From positions 708,584 to 772,583 of the forward strand of contig CAUYUJ010021059.1 of NCBI GenBank assembly GCA_963575745.1: a DNA stretch of 64,000 nucleotides. Reading direction: 5' to 3'. Below the pieces are notes generated by a model. The model was given only the letters and a program-made list of their open reading frames with translations. It made no database searches and was not told where the DNA came from. Below are positions 9,967 through 19,417 of this stretch, in pieces. Source of the DNA: Prorocentrum cordatum (lineage: Eukaryota; Sar; Dinophyceae; Prorocentrales; Prorocentraceae). The position numbers and the translations under genes are program-made. The number at the start of each line of letters is the position of its first letter. Positions within the stretch are counted from its first letter, which is position 1.

Positions 9967-11147
9967 CGAGGGCTATTCTCTTGACAGTGATGAACATGGT
10001 CCTTATGTTGAGCTATGTTTCACACCAGAAATGTCAAAGGTAGTGTTGGATCAGACCCAACTTGCACAGCTTGAAACTGACATGGTCGCAACGATGAGAG
10101 TATATGTATAATCGGCTGCTAAACGTGCTGTGGTAGTCAAGGAAGCTGACCTACTCACCAAAGCCGATATAGCAGCACACCCTAAATAGGTTAGTGAAGC
10201 TTTGTACACCGAACTCAAGATCTGGCTTGACAACCGGTGCTTTGAGATGTTTGACCAACATCATGACATCCAGATATGTATACAAGTGGAAGTTTGTGAA
10301 GGTAGGCACCGAGAACGTTAAAACCATCTGTCTCAGACTTGTCCTTGCCGGATTCATGGACGCGGAGGCGTTCGATGTAGAAACCTTTTCAGGAATTGCT
10401 CGAAGGCAGTCCCAGAGGCTCCTGGCAAGTGAGGCGGCATGTCATCCAGAATGGAGCTTAGTATCTATGGATATCGACAAAGCGTTCCTCAAAGGTCTGA
10501 CCTATGAGGAACTTGCTCATGCCACCGGCGAGGAAACTCGCATGGTTTGCTTCACTCTTCCACCAGGAAGTGCCCAGGTGCTTCGTGCACTACCAGGCTT
10601 CTCTTCTTACGATGAAAGCCGACACTGCCTCAGGTGCCTCAAGCCAGGAACGGGTACAAAGGACGCCCCAAGAGCGTCCTCCCTCAAGCTTCGTACGACT
10701 ACACGAGCTATAGGCCTCATACCAGCAAGTTACGACCCTGAGTTTGAATTCAGTCAGGATCTGTTAACGGCAAAACATGTCGACGATATCAATATGACAG
10801 GCCTAGAGAAAAACGTAGATGACTATGTACAACGTGTCGAAAAGGTGTTTGGTAAATGCAAGCTCAACAAACATTCTTATACGAACTGCGCCGTTCGCTA
10901 CACTAAGAATGAACAAGGGGATGTGATCATGGATCAGGACGAGTACATTAAACAATTACGTCCTATCACACACCCTGAACTTACGGGAGCGGCGGCAGAC
11001 GCCAAAGCTACCAAACTCATCACCGACATGTTCGTTAGCCTGCGAGGAGCTCTCGCCTATGCCCTTCTTAGTCAAGTCTGGCTTATGGTGTATGTGGTCT
11101 CTCCCAGAAGATCCAAGAGCCCGCCAACTTACAAGTCAGACGACTGA
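9959..11147 (+). pseudogene. Copia reverse transcriptase
   Basis: Coding sense leaves the integrase frame near 9959, runs with two stops (near 10109 and 10185) to about 10250, then moves to the frame 10194-11147. Recognisable motifs: ELKIWLDN.CFEMF, SRYVYKWKFVK, MDIDKAFLKG (motif A, 10467 on), KPGTGTKDAPRA, and AKHVDDINM (HVDD, the copia form of the catalytic YVDD box, 10779-10787), followed by KCKLNKH and QDEYIKQL. This enzyme copies element RNA to cDNA. The hairpin at 10528 encodes GEETR inside the domain. The frame breaks again around 11100, where RNase H takes over in another frame. Confidence 0.85.
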
Positions 11148-11152
11148 ATGCT

Positions 11153-11848
11153 GTGGCGCGAAAGCTGATCAGCAGGCCGAAACGCATCACCTTCCCTCGG
11201 ATGAAACCGACGAATGAAGTAGACGTACACAGTGATTCGGGGTATCGGAAGCTCACCGGGGAGGAGGACGATGAAACCAAGGGCTACGGTATTCGTGGGG
11301 CTATCGTACGGCGAGGAAACTCGCCTCAAGGCAAGTCCGTCATTCACCTTTGCGACGGACTATGTAAATCACACCGACTGCAGGTGAGGTCCAGCTATGC
11401 CGCTGAGGCGCTTGCAGCTGCACACAATCTTGATGAATGTTATCCCACGCTCATCACTCTCCACGAGCTCAAGGCAGGGGCACTTACTCCACGACAACTA
11501 CGAGATATGCGTGAAGTTGGAGGCCTAGCTATCAAAGTATCCCTTACTATAGACGCTGAGTCTGTATACAAGTCGCTATCCAGCAAAGATCTTAATATAC
11601 CGACGGAACGGACTTTGTTGGGACATATCAGCTGGATACGTGAGCTCATGGATATAGGCATAGTGCATAACGTACAGTGGTGTGATACTAGAGACATGAC
11701 CGCAGATGGGCAGACAAAGGGGAGTATCGATCGGGAGCTGCTTTTGGAAGTGATGTCAGGCACTCAGTCATTTAAGTATGACGTGAAGCAGTTTGTTCCC
11801 TTTCGTGGCCCTAAGGACAGCAGTCAGCCTAAGTCGAATCAGTTTTAG
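11153..11848 (+). pseudogene. Copia RNase H domain
   Basis: A 231-residue frame. Catalytic carboxylates are visible as Asp in VHSDSGY, Glu in SSYAAEALA, Asp in TIDAESVYK and Asp in DMTADGQTKG, the arrangement of Ty1/copia RNase H, which degrades the RNA strand of the RNA-DNA hybrid. RGNSP near residue 58 is produced by the hairpin at 11311. The domain itself looks intact, but it is out of frame with the reverse transcriptase by a shift near 11100-11150. It ends with TAG at 11846-11848, followed immediately by the hairpin-rich block. Confidence 0.85.
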
Positions 11849-12330
11849 TCAGTCCTTGTTGCCCCCGCGGTCCAGTTTGCCAGCACGGGCGCCTAATACA
11901 GAGGCGCCCTCCTAGCCGCTCGGAAGCGAGCCCTACTTTTCACGCTTGGCAGCGAGCCTGTTCAGATTGGTTCAGGCTCTTTGCTTTAATACCTTTTTGC
12001 CTGGAGAGGAATAGCCTGTTTGGCTTACCTCTAGCTGGGCCGATAGCCCTTTGATATCCAAGGGGCTATCCTGCGTATGCGTGAAAATGTTTTGCGAGGA
12101 AACTCGCCGGCGAATAATCTCGCCCTACAGTCTGGTGTTAGGCCAGACTGTGCGTACTGTTTTTCTTGCAAACAGTTGTGCGCGCGGCCTTTCTAGAGCC
12201 TAACGGCTGCGCGGCTATACTCTCCGTCTCCTCCCCTCCCGACTTTAAGGGTGGCTCTTTGGGAGATGTTATAGAGGATCGGGAGTATAGCCTGCGCGCC
12301 CTTGCTTTTGGCTCAAGGCACGCGCGCCCT
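11849..12330 (+). other. Hairpin-rich non-coding 3' region of the copia element
   Basis: At least eight inverted repeats lie end to end: 11887-11893/11903-11909 (GGGCGCC), 11918-11922/11927-11931 (GCTCG), 11954-11960/11973-11979 (GAGCCTG), 12005-12009/12028-12032 with inner AATAGCC/GGCTT, 12042-12053/12059-12070 (12 bp with one wobble), 12094-12107 (GNRA hairpin), 12128-12135/12143-12150 (CAGTCTGG), 12156-12162/12170-12176 (ACTGTTT), and a larger pair 12209-12222/12283-12297 with one bulge. No long frame is convincing. It may be an LTR or 3' UTR with packaging, priming or RNA-stability structures. Confidence 0.7.
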
Positions 12331-13435
12331 AGTTGCCCGGACACTGCTGGTGTTCGCTATGTGATGGGAAGATCATTACATCGATCTTATCTTATTTCAT
12401 CCATCCACTCCCCATACTGAACTGACACAGCATGGAATTGGATGCTATTTGACTTACCATAGTAATTCCAGACTGAGGGGGAGGAGGAGGAGGAGCAGCA
12501 GGAGCAGGAGCAGGAGCAGGAGGATGAGGAAAAGGAGGAGGAGGAGGAGGAGCGAGGAAGATGACTGAGTAGGACGAGCGAGGAAGGAGAGGCGACGAAA
12601 CAAGGACGATGGGAAGGAAAACGACCGAGGAGGAAACGGACAGGGGATGACGAGGAGGAGGAGGAGGAGGAGGAGGAGCCGGAAGGAGGAGGAGGAGGAG
12701 GAGGAGGAAGTGGGAGGTGGCAAGAAGGAGGGTTGGGATGATGAGCGGAAATGAGTTATTACCGAGGTGGTGCCGAGATGTTACATCACACCCACCCCTA
12801 AGCCAATCATTAAGGCTTGCCCCGTCATATTGCCTCGTCTTCTGGGGCTTTCCCTCCTACTGACGACCGTGCAATAAGTGAGCGTTTCCATCTGTCGGTG
12901 CGCAATGCAGTGTAAGTTGACGAACTCCTGCGTGCCGATAGGGGACGCCGTTGATGGAGACTTCCGCGTGCGCCTGTTTCGTGCGGTACCCTGTATGAAC
13001 TGATGCAAGGCGCGCTGCATGGTGCGCGAGAGCCCCGCGCGGCAGGACCTCGTGGCATCAAGTAGCTTGTTCATGATAGTACATGTGTGTGGAATTTATG
13101 TAGAACGACATGCGCCTATTTGCCATGCACAGGTGTGTATGTGCATGTGTATGTACGGATACGTAAACGATGAAGCGGTCTTATGGTATACCTCACGTAT
13201 ATGATAATGTACGTCGTGTAAGTGCATAATGATTCACATCTCATTGTACACATATACGTCATATGAGTGTGTAGATCTACACAAGACTGCGTTGGCGTTT
13301 CGCGCCATGCATCTTGGTCGCCCAACCAGCCCATCCAGAAATGATGCCCAGGGGAGTTGAGGTGATCAGGTAAGTGGGGGAACATGCAGAAGAACAAAGG
13401 GTATGGAGTCGTCATATACCCTAAGAGGGAGAGGA
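12331..13435. repeat. Purine-rich GGA tract and unassigned spacer
   Basis: Bases about 12476-12725 are an impure GGA/GAG trinucleotide tract. The flanks hold no convincing exon. Bases 13080-13270 are rich in TGTATG/ACATAC-type alternating sequence leading into the SINE-like copy at 13256. Confidence 0.8.
13256..13325 (+). repeat. SINE-like family Y, copy 1
   Basis: Shares the core ACAAGACTGCGTTGGCG, then a CGCGCCATGCATCTTGGTC-like stretch, with four other loci (22845, 31185, 57890, 59155). The core folds as TGGCG (13293-13297) with CGCCA (13303-13307). Copies are preceded or followed by TATA/ACATAC-rich DNA. Confidence 0.6.
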
Positions 13436-13439
13436 TCGA

Positions 13440-13487
<48 letters not shown>

Positions 13488-13560
13488 TGAGGAGGAGGAG
13501 GAGGAGGAGGATGTGGAGTAGGACGAGGACGAGGAGGACGAGAAGGAGGAAAAGGAGGAG
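13436..13560. repeat. TCG/GTC microsatellite followed by GGA tract
   Basis: A nearly perfect run of about 16 TCG units at 13437-13486, then GAGGAG repeats and GGACGA variants to 13560. Both strands give spurious Arg-, Ser- or Asp-rich frames. Confidence 0.95.
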
Positions 13561-13579
13561 AGGGAGGGAGAGTTGGGTA

Positions 13580-13935
13580 CCTCGGGGATCCTCTTGAGGC
13601 CTCGTATGGGATCTCTTTGGAGCCTCTTGAAGGCCTCTTGGGGCCGTCTGGGCGCCTCTTGGGGCCCTCTTGGGGCGCTCTTTGGAGCTTCAGAGACGCT
13701 CTTGGGGCTACCTTGGAGGACGTCGATGAAAAAAGAGTGGAGCTTCAAGTAGCCTCCCCCCTCGGGAGCACCGAATGTCATCTCCTGGACCCCTCTTGGA
13801 ACGCTCTTGGGGCGCTCTTGGGCGCTCTTGGGGCAGTCTTGGGGCTCTATTGGGCCGGCCTTTCCTGGGGCTCTCTTGGACCGTATATTCGGATCCACGG
13901 GACCCTCTGGGGCATCCTCCGATCCGCCCACGGAC
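13580..13935. repeat. CCAAGAGG-type array 1 (CTTGGGG orientation)
   Basis: Degenerate 12-16 bp units of the form CTCTTGGGGC/GCCTCTTGGGG. Similar arrays lie at 21060, 27530, 30165, 58080 and 61660, in either orientation. Each includes a short AT-richer spacer; here it is about 14010-14060. Confidence 0.8.
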
Positions 13936-14439
13936 TTGAGGACCCTCGATACAGTGCCTCGCGGCACAGTGCTGGATTTGCCAGGGGAAGGAAGGACTCG
14001 GGCCACATTGGGTTTCTCCATTGTGAGATAAGATTTGCGGGTAAGAATGCGCGCGATGTACACTGCATGTATTATTTTTCTGAGAACGTGCCTGGGAACG
14101 GATCGGGGCTGGTCCCGCAGGACATGGACAGCGGTTATTCCATTGTGTCATAGTTACAAGAGAGATGACGATGGAGGCAGCGGGGTTAATGAAGATAAGG
14201 TGGGATGAGGACTCGTGGCATGATGAGTAGCAATCGAAGGATACGACAGCACTAATTAAGAAAACGGGGATGGTGTAAGAGGTGGAGCCAGAGGGACAGG
14301 ATGGAGGAACGAGGAAGGACTAGGGAGGATGGGCAGGCAGGGAGAATGCGAAAGCGACGTTGGGGCGAGGCTGGGACGGGCGGTGCCTCCTAACGTCGGG
14401 CGCCCCTGCGGCGGACGTGACGAGACCCGCCCCCCTTCG

Positions 14440-14538
14440 CGCGGGCGGGGGTCCAGCCGAGCTCTCGGGGGGGCGCCCGCCTTCGACGTGGTGGTCATGG
14501 TGAACGAGACGGAGGGGCTCCTGAACAGCCTCCTCCAG
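14440..14538 (+). CDS. Extended-synaptotagmin-like gene, candidate exon entering the SMP domain
   Basis: Reads ...AFDVVVMVNETEGLLNSLLQ and then breaks into a purine tract. The peptide NETEGLLNSLLQ fits the helix that opens the SMP lipid-binding domain of extended synaptotagmins (usually ..EWLN..L...WP) and joins in phase 0 to EMWPQLGNFIEG of the exon at 19347. The last base is put at 14538 (CAG), giving a GA-type donor (CAG then GAGAGG), which dinoflagellates tolerate. The 5' boundary is not determined; an upstream exon should encode the membrane anchor, and I did not find it. Tryptophan of the usual EWLN is replaced by Leu. The assignment depends on the reconstructed junction. Confidence 0.55.
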
Positions 14539-16598
14539 GAGAGGAGCAGCAGCAGCAGGAGGAGGCGAGGGCGAGGGCGAGGAGGATGAGGAGGAGGAGC
14601 GGGAGGGTGGCGAGGAGGGGGGCCGAGGCGAGGTTGGGGCGGCCGATGGGGAGGATGGGAGGGAGAAGGGCGAGAGCGAGGATGAGACGGACGAGTACGA
14701 GCGGCGGCGGCGGCGCTCCATGGAGTCCGTTCGCGCCCGACGCCCAGCGCGGTGCCGAGCACACGGGTATGAGGGCTTTCCCCCAATATTCTCCATTGTT
14801 CGGCCCGCCCTTGCGGGCCGTGCAGGTGCCCTTCACTCTCAGGGTCGAGCTGGGTCCGCCGGCGAGCAGCAACGGCGCGGAACAAGGCGCTTGGCCGACA
14901 TTGTGTTGCCCCAGCCCGCCCGGAGGACGAATCCAGGCAGCGATGGGCCGCGCCCGAAGGGTAGCGGGAGAGGCTATAAGGCCGCCGCGGACGGAAGGGC
15001 GTGGGAGCTGGGAGGGACGCGACGACACGCGCGACGGCAAGCTGGGCCATACAACTGCGAAAGAAGGGGGCAGGATTGCCCGGGCTCGCACAGCGACAGC
15101 GAGGCGGCACAATGTCCGCCAGCAACACTTGGACTAGGCTGGACACCACCACGCTTGTGAAACGCACTGCCACTCACGATGTCGCTCACTAAGATCATAT
15201 CTCCCTCCGCCGTCCTCCATCGCCTCCACCATCCCCTCACCCTGGTAGTTCTCGCTGAACTTCCATGGCCCTCTCCTCACCCGTTTACAAAACGGTGTCC
15301 TACTTCCCCAGAGCTTTCATGATCTACGAGCCACACGCAGGCACAACCGGTCGACGAAGACGTGGGGGCGCGGCCTAGGCATAGATAGACCAGTTGAATG
15401 AACACACATACACATCAAGCAAGATTGGCTGCACCAGCAATGCACTAAGGTCGTGCCCAGTGGCAGAGCGGCGTCTCCCATTCGATCACAATCGTTGCTG
15501 CATGTCCCCAAATACATGCCCGAAGAGTGCGGCCAGCAAAAGCACAAGACGTTCTGGGGATCGTACCACGATTGCACCATTTGAGACATTGGGGCTCTAA
15601 TTCAGTGCTGTGTGTTTGCAGCTTCAGCTTTTCTTGCACGGCAGGATTAGTCAGCGCCGCGTATATTTTCTTATGCTCTGGAGTGGTCGCCGTCTTCAGA
15701 CACCATTTACCTTGTAAAGCTCGCCGCATCCTTCACGCCCTCCATGCACTGAAGCTCCGTCTTTCCTCGGGGCACAGTGACCACCTCTGCTAGCATCGCC
15801 CCCTCCACCGTGCTCTTGAAGATGACCTCCCTTTACTTTTCCACTCGCCACGTCAGACCAACAACTTCCAAATACTGCATATGACTTCTGATCCCACTAA
15901 ACTCGATGATCGCAATCAGGTTTTCAACTGCCTTGGAAATGGATCAGGGCTCCAAGATATGTCGCTCCCCTTCCTCACCGTCCCCGCCATTTGATTTCTA
16001 TTCCTGTACAAGCGTCTCATACCATAAAGTATTACCGTTATTTTTAAAAGGATCGGAGAAGTCAGCTGGTCACCACTCAGTAAAGCACCAATTTAGTGCG
16101 AGAGCGGCACTGGGTGCCATCGTCCATTTCAGGCGCACGATCTACGACCAACATCATCCGAGAAGTTGAAAGTATATCAAGACAGTTCTAGGCAATTGAG
16201 TTCAGAATCTGTCTGTTTTCCTCACCTTTTGCTCGTCGTGCAGTGTCTTGGTAGACAAATCACCGTAGCATTAGAATCACGAAACCTACAAAGCGGTCAA
16301 TTGTCAGATCCTAGAAACCAAGGACATGCAACCGTACAGTCTGGACGAGTCCTGTGCCCAATCCCGGCCACCGGTTCGCCGTCTGTGCACTCGATACCTA
16401 CACGTGCGCGCCTGGCTATTTGTCCAAGCAAGTCGGCCCCAAACCCGTCACAGTGCCCCGAGACAGAAGCATACAGTATACCCTGGCACACGCTGTGTAA
16501 TTCGTTCGTGGCATCTTACAGGGCTGTGGCCTTGCCCATCTTGTTGCCGTGGAGACGGGCAGTGCACATACATGGCGTCTGATTTGCTTCCTCCTCGG

Positions 16599-16815
16599 AT
16601 GCAACCCCTGGGAGGTCAAATTATGACTTTGCCCTGGTCCGAGATCCGGCTGGGTCCGGCTTGATTTCGTTTAATCTGGCTCAATCCCGCTTAATTTCAT
16701 TTATTCCCGCTAAATCCGCGGCGTAATCCGGCGTAGCAGCCCCTCAATTGGGGCTCAATCCTCCTGGATCCTTCCGACGAAGACTTTCCGCCGGTTGCCT
16801 CCTAATTCCTCCTTC
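16599..16815 (+). repeat. Dispersed repeat family X, copy 1
   Basis: Starts GATGCAACCCCTGGGAGGT and ends near TTGCCTCCTAATTCCTCC. The same start and end blocks occur at 23139-23375 and 55139-55390, and the start at 54014. The middle has TAATCCCGCTTGA-like and TAATCCGGCGTAG-like words shared with copies 3 and 4. Confidence 0.65.
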
Positions 16816-18499
16816 CGCCCAAGCAGATTCCCAAACGCGCACAAGCGCTCATCCTGCACAGTGAGGATCGGGTATGCGTTCCAGGTGTAGCCAAAGCATC
16901 TGGCCCTTGCATTCGCCTGGCGAAGACGCCTGGCCCTGATGCCTTGGAGAGGCGCCTCCCGATGGTGGCGCACAGAAGTACAGATCCACCGCAAGCATCG
17001 GGTGGTGCTTGGGAAATGCCAGGCAGGTATTAGTTCAAAGTGTAGCGGGGGTCCAGATGAGCGTGTATATGTATGTCTATATATATACACATCCGTTCGG
17101 TCACATTATGGGACACCACGCTCCGAATGGCAAGCTTCAGTAGGGCGGCGCTCGTCTCAAGTTGGCTCTCATCATCCGTGCCCTCACCGCGGCATACCTC
17201 GCGCCGTGTACTGGTTGCTTCGCGACAATGCCGAGTATGCGTCAACAAATCTTGCCACGATGTTCTAGCCGCGCCCGTGGGGCACAACACGTATCTGTTT
17301 GGCGTTGAGGCATGTTTGGCGATCAGGCCAAAGAGTTTCCAGCAGCGCGCGCAGCTTTTCCGTCTTTCCTCGTCAGAGCAATTTCATTAGCATGTGCATG
17401 CATCAGCACGCGCAGCTGGTGTCTATAGCCTATACGCTGCTTCAGAGCGTGCATCGTGCCGGTTGGCCTCGGGCCGACCTTGGGTTGCCTTTTCCAGCGT
17501 TCACTAGCCTGCGCGTCCACCGCGCTGCGCACGACGTCATACACCGCGCACGCTCCATGGGGACAATCCTTGGATGTCAGGCGCAATTTGTTCCAGGCAA
17601 TTCTCCCACCGCCGACTGAAACTCATATTTTCCTTACCCGTATCGGAAGCAGCGAGGAATGCAGTGAGGCATACCGGCATGTGTGCGGGCTTGCTCTTTC
17701 AACTCAAGGCATGGGCCGACAGCGAAGCGCTGCACTCGGGGAACGCGCTTACCCCCCTCACCCGCGTTCGTATATCAAAGATTTGCAGCCGATCCCCCGC
17801 CCTCTCACCAGCCTCCAAATTCGCAAGGGCACAGGCTAATGCACAAACGTAAGCAACATTATATGCGTGCAGGCCAGAGCCGTCATACTCAGTTGGCCTT
17901 GTATTCGAAACCTGCTCATAACTCCCAAGTGGTGGTGTCCAAGTGTTTCTTTCATGTTCTTGCAGCTTACCGACGATCTTAGAACGTCTTTTGTTGAAGC
18001 TGTTTGCATGTTGTTTCCTAGTCCCGATAATTCGTGGTGGGACCATGGGGTTCGACAGGAGCGTGTTCCACCACGAACGTGATGTCAATGGGTTGACCTT
18101 TACACTTCACTGCACCTCGTTCACCTTCGAATCCCCTTTGTGTCGAAGCGACATGGTGTATCATGTGTCCCTGCACTAGCTTGTCATGCACGAGCCGTCG
18201 TGCTTTTGTTAGACGTCTCTCAGATTTGGAGCCCGAGGCCAGCGACGCCGATGAAAGCGAGCAGCACGAGTTCGCGCGAGGCCGAGCGTTCAGTACTTCG
18301 AAGCCCCACCGCAGGGCCCGACATCAACTGCTGCGTGATGTCCTCTCGGTCGCCTTCCTGCCGCAGAGGCCGCACGATGCAAGTAGGCACCGAAGCGACG
18401 CACGGCGTGGCTGCGCAAAGGTGAGCACTTTGGAGGTGTCGGAAGCGCGGAGGTGGCGGCGTAGCGAGGGCACTTGGACTAGCAGGGTTTTCAATTGAG

Positions 18500-18612
18500 C
18501 ACGAGGAGGAGGAGGCGGAGGAGGCAGAAGAGGGCGAGGAGGAGGAGGAGGAGGAGGGCGAGGAGGATGACGAGGAAGATGAGGACGAGGAGGAAGACAA
18601 GGAGAAGGAGTG
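18500..18612. repeat. GGA-rich tract in intron 1
   Basis: Impure GAGGAGG/GGACGA repeats on the plus strand. About 40 bases later the sequence flips to pyrimidine-rich CCTTCT/CTCCTC DNA that continues to the exon at 19347. Confidence 0.85.
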
Positions 18613-19346
18613 GAGGCTGGAGCTCCTAGGCTCCAGAACTTCCTTCTGCATTTGACGTGTGCCTGTCAGTCTTGTTGCCGTCGCTGTCCTCATCCCTTCT
18701 CGTTGTCCCCCTTCTTCTACACCTCCACCTATCGTAGTCCTGCTCCTGTCTCGTCTCCTTTCCCCTGCTCCTCATTGCGCATTCTGGCTTCTCTTTTCTC
18801 CTCGTCCTCTTCGTCCCTCCCCCCCCTCATTGTCCTTCCCCTCCTCCTTCCCTCCTCATCCTCGTCATCCTGATTTCCCCCCTCGTTCTCGCCCTCACTC
18901 CCTTCAGTGTCTATCAGTCTTATATTTCCGTTCTCGCTTCTCCTCCTCCTCATCCTTCCCTCCGGTTCCAGTATCACCCCGCTTCCGGTTTTCCTCCCCA
19001 TTTTTCCTTTTATGGTCCTTCCTCCGCTTCCGCATGGTTTCTCGTCCTGACAGAGGAGTGCCTCAGCGCGTCCCATCCTGCCTGTTCCTGATCACTCCTG
19101 CTGCCTCCCGCATCGGTGCCAATTCGCCTTTTCGCACCCTGATGGAGGCTTCCGACTTGTGCGATCGCCGAGTCCGCAGTTCACATTGGGCATTGTTCTT
19201 TTTTATCTTTCATCTTGGTTCCTACGTTCTCCACCTTCAATTTCCTCTCATCCGTTCTCTATGTTGCCGCCTGCCCCCATCAGCCCTTATCTGGTTATCT
19301 GTCTCATACCTCCTTACCATGTCTCTGTTTCGCCATCTTCCTCGAG

Positions 19347-19417
19347 GAAATGTGGCCGCAGCTCGGAAACTTCATCGAGGGGATCTTGAAGACGACAGTT
19401 CAGACGGCGATCCAGAG
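19347..19417 (+). CDS. Extended-synaptotagmin-like gene, SMP-domain exon
   Basis: A 71-bp exon reading EMWPQLGNFIEGILKTTVQT and then AIQ, the conserved MWP...F.E..LK helix at the start of SMP domains. SMP domains form lipid-carrying tubes at membrane contact sites between the endoplasmic reticulum and the plasma membrane. Upstream is a long pyrimidine tract ending CTCGAG (AG at 19345-19346). The donor is AG followed by GTTCGTT at 19418. It ends in phase 2 and joins GCGTCTG at 23903 to give AIQRRLPPSLKSLGFGDL, in register with the SMP family. Small size and the match on both sides make this the best-supported of the small exons. Confidence 0.7.

Larger units (their letters stand above)
230..12107 (+). 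repeat. Dispersed family of 14-nt GNRA-tetraloop hairpins (about 21 copies)
   Basis: Each copy is a 5-bp stem starting GC and ending GC around a GNRA loop. Perfect stems start at 230, 807, 888, 2031, 3205, 3714, 3795, 4332, 4365, 4896, 4985, 6053, 7917, 9238, 10528, 11311 and 12094. Copies at 2593 and 5428 have one G-T wobble; 2292 and 2340 have one mismatch. Stem sequences differ but stay paired: GCGGG/CCCGC, GCAGG/CCTGC, GCGAG/CTCGC, GCTGG/CCAGC, GCGTG/CACGC, GCACG/CGTGC. Loops are GAAA (most), GAGA (2340, 3714, 4332), GCAA (4896, 5428) and GGAA (6053). They are read in different frames (RGNPP, AGKPA, GEETR) and one lies in non-coding 3' sequence, so the conserved object is the nucleic-acid hairpin, not a peptide. 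Confidence 0.9.
1..12330 (+). mobile_element. Decayed Ty1/copia-type LTR retrotransposon, dinoflagellate lineage
   Basis: Domains in order on the plus strand are gag-like proline-rich sequence, KptA/Tpt1-like domain, RING-H2, retropepsin, methyltransferase-like domain, HHCC zinc and DDE integrase, reverse transcriptase (RT) and RNase H. Integrase before RT is the Ty1/copia order. The reading frame is broken many times: at least six frame changes, plus in-frame stops at 7015-7017, 7441-7443 and 7762-7764, so as a whole the copy is dead. The 5' end lies outside the window, because coding-like sequence already begins near base 27. The 3' end is uncertain; RNase H stops at 11848 and a hairpin-rich non-coding block follows to about 12300. 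I could not identify an LTR pair. Confidence 0.85.
14539..19346 (+). other. Intron 1 of the synaptotagmin-like gene (about 4.8 kb)
   Basis: Begins with a GGA/GAG tract (14539-14720), contains a perfect hairpin CGGCCCGC/GCGGGCCG at 14801-14820, unassigned sequence over 15.2-18.5 kb including a family-X repeat at 16599-16815, another purine tract at 18500-18612, and ends in about 700 bases of pyrimidine-rich DNA (18650-19340). I see no exon inside. It closes with CTCGAG before the next exon. Confidence 0.5.

Noticed and set aside
12306-12317. TTTTGGCTCAAG, a 12-nt match to the spliced-leader 3' end
   Set aside because: The preceding bases (CTTGC) do not match, no mRNA-like sequence follows, and it falls in an inverted repeat; probably chance.
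13403-13597. Arg-rich frame
   Set aside because: It is the reading of the TCG and GGA microsatellites.
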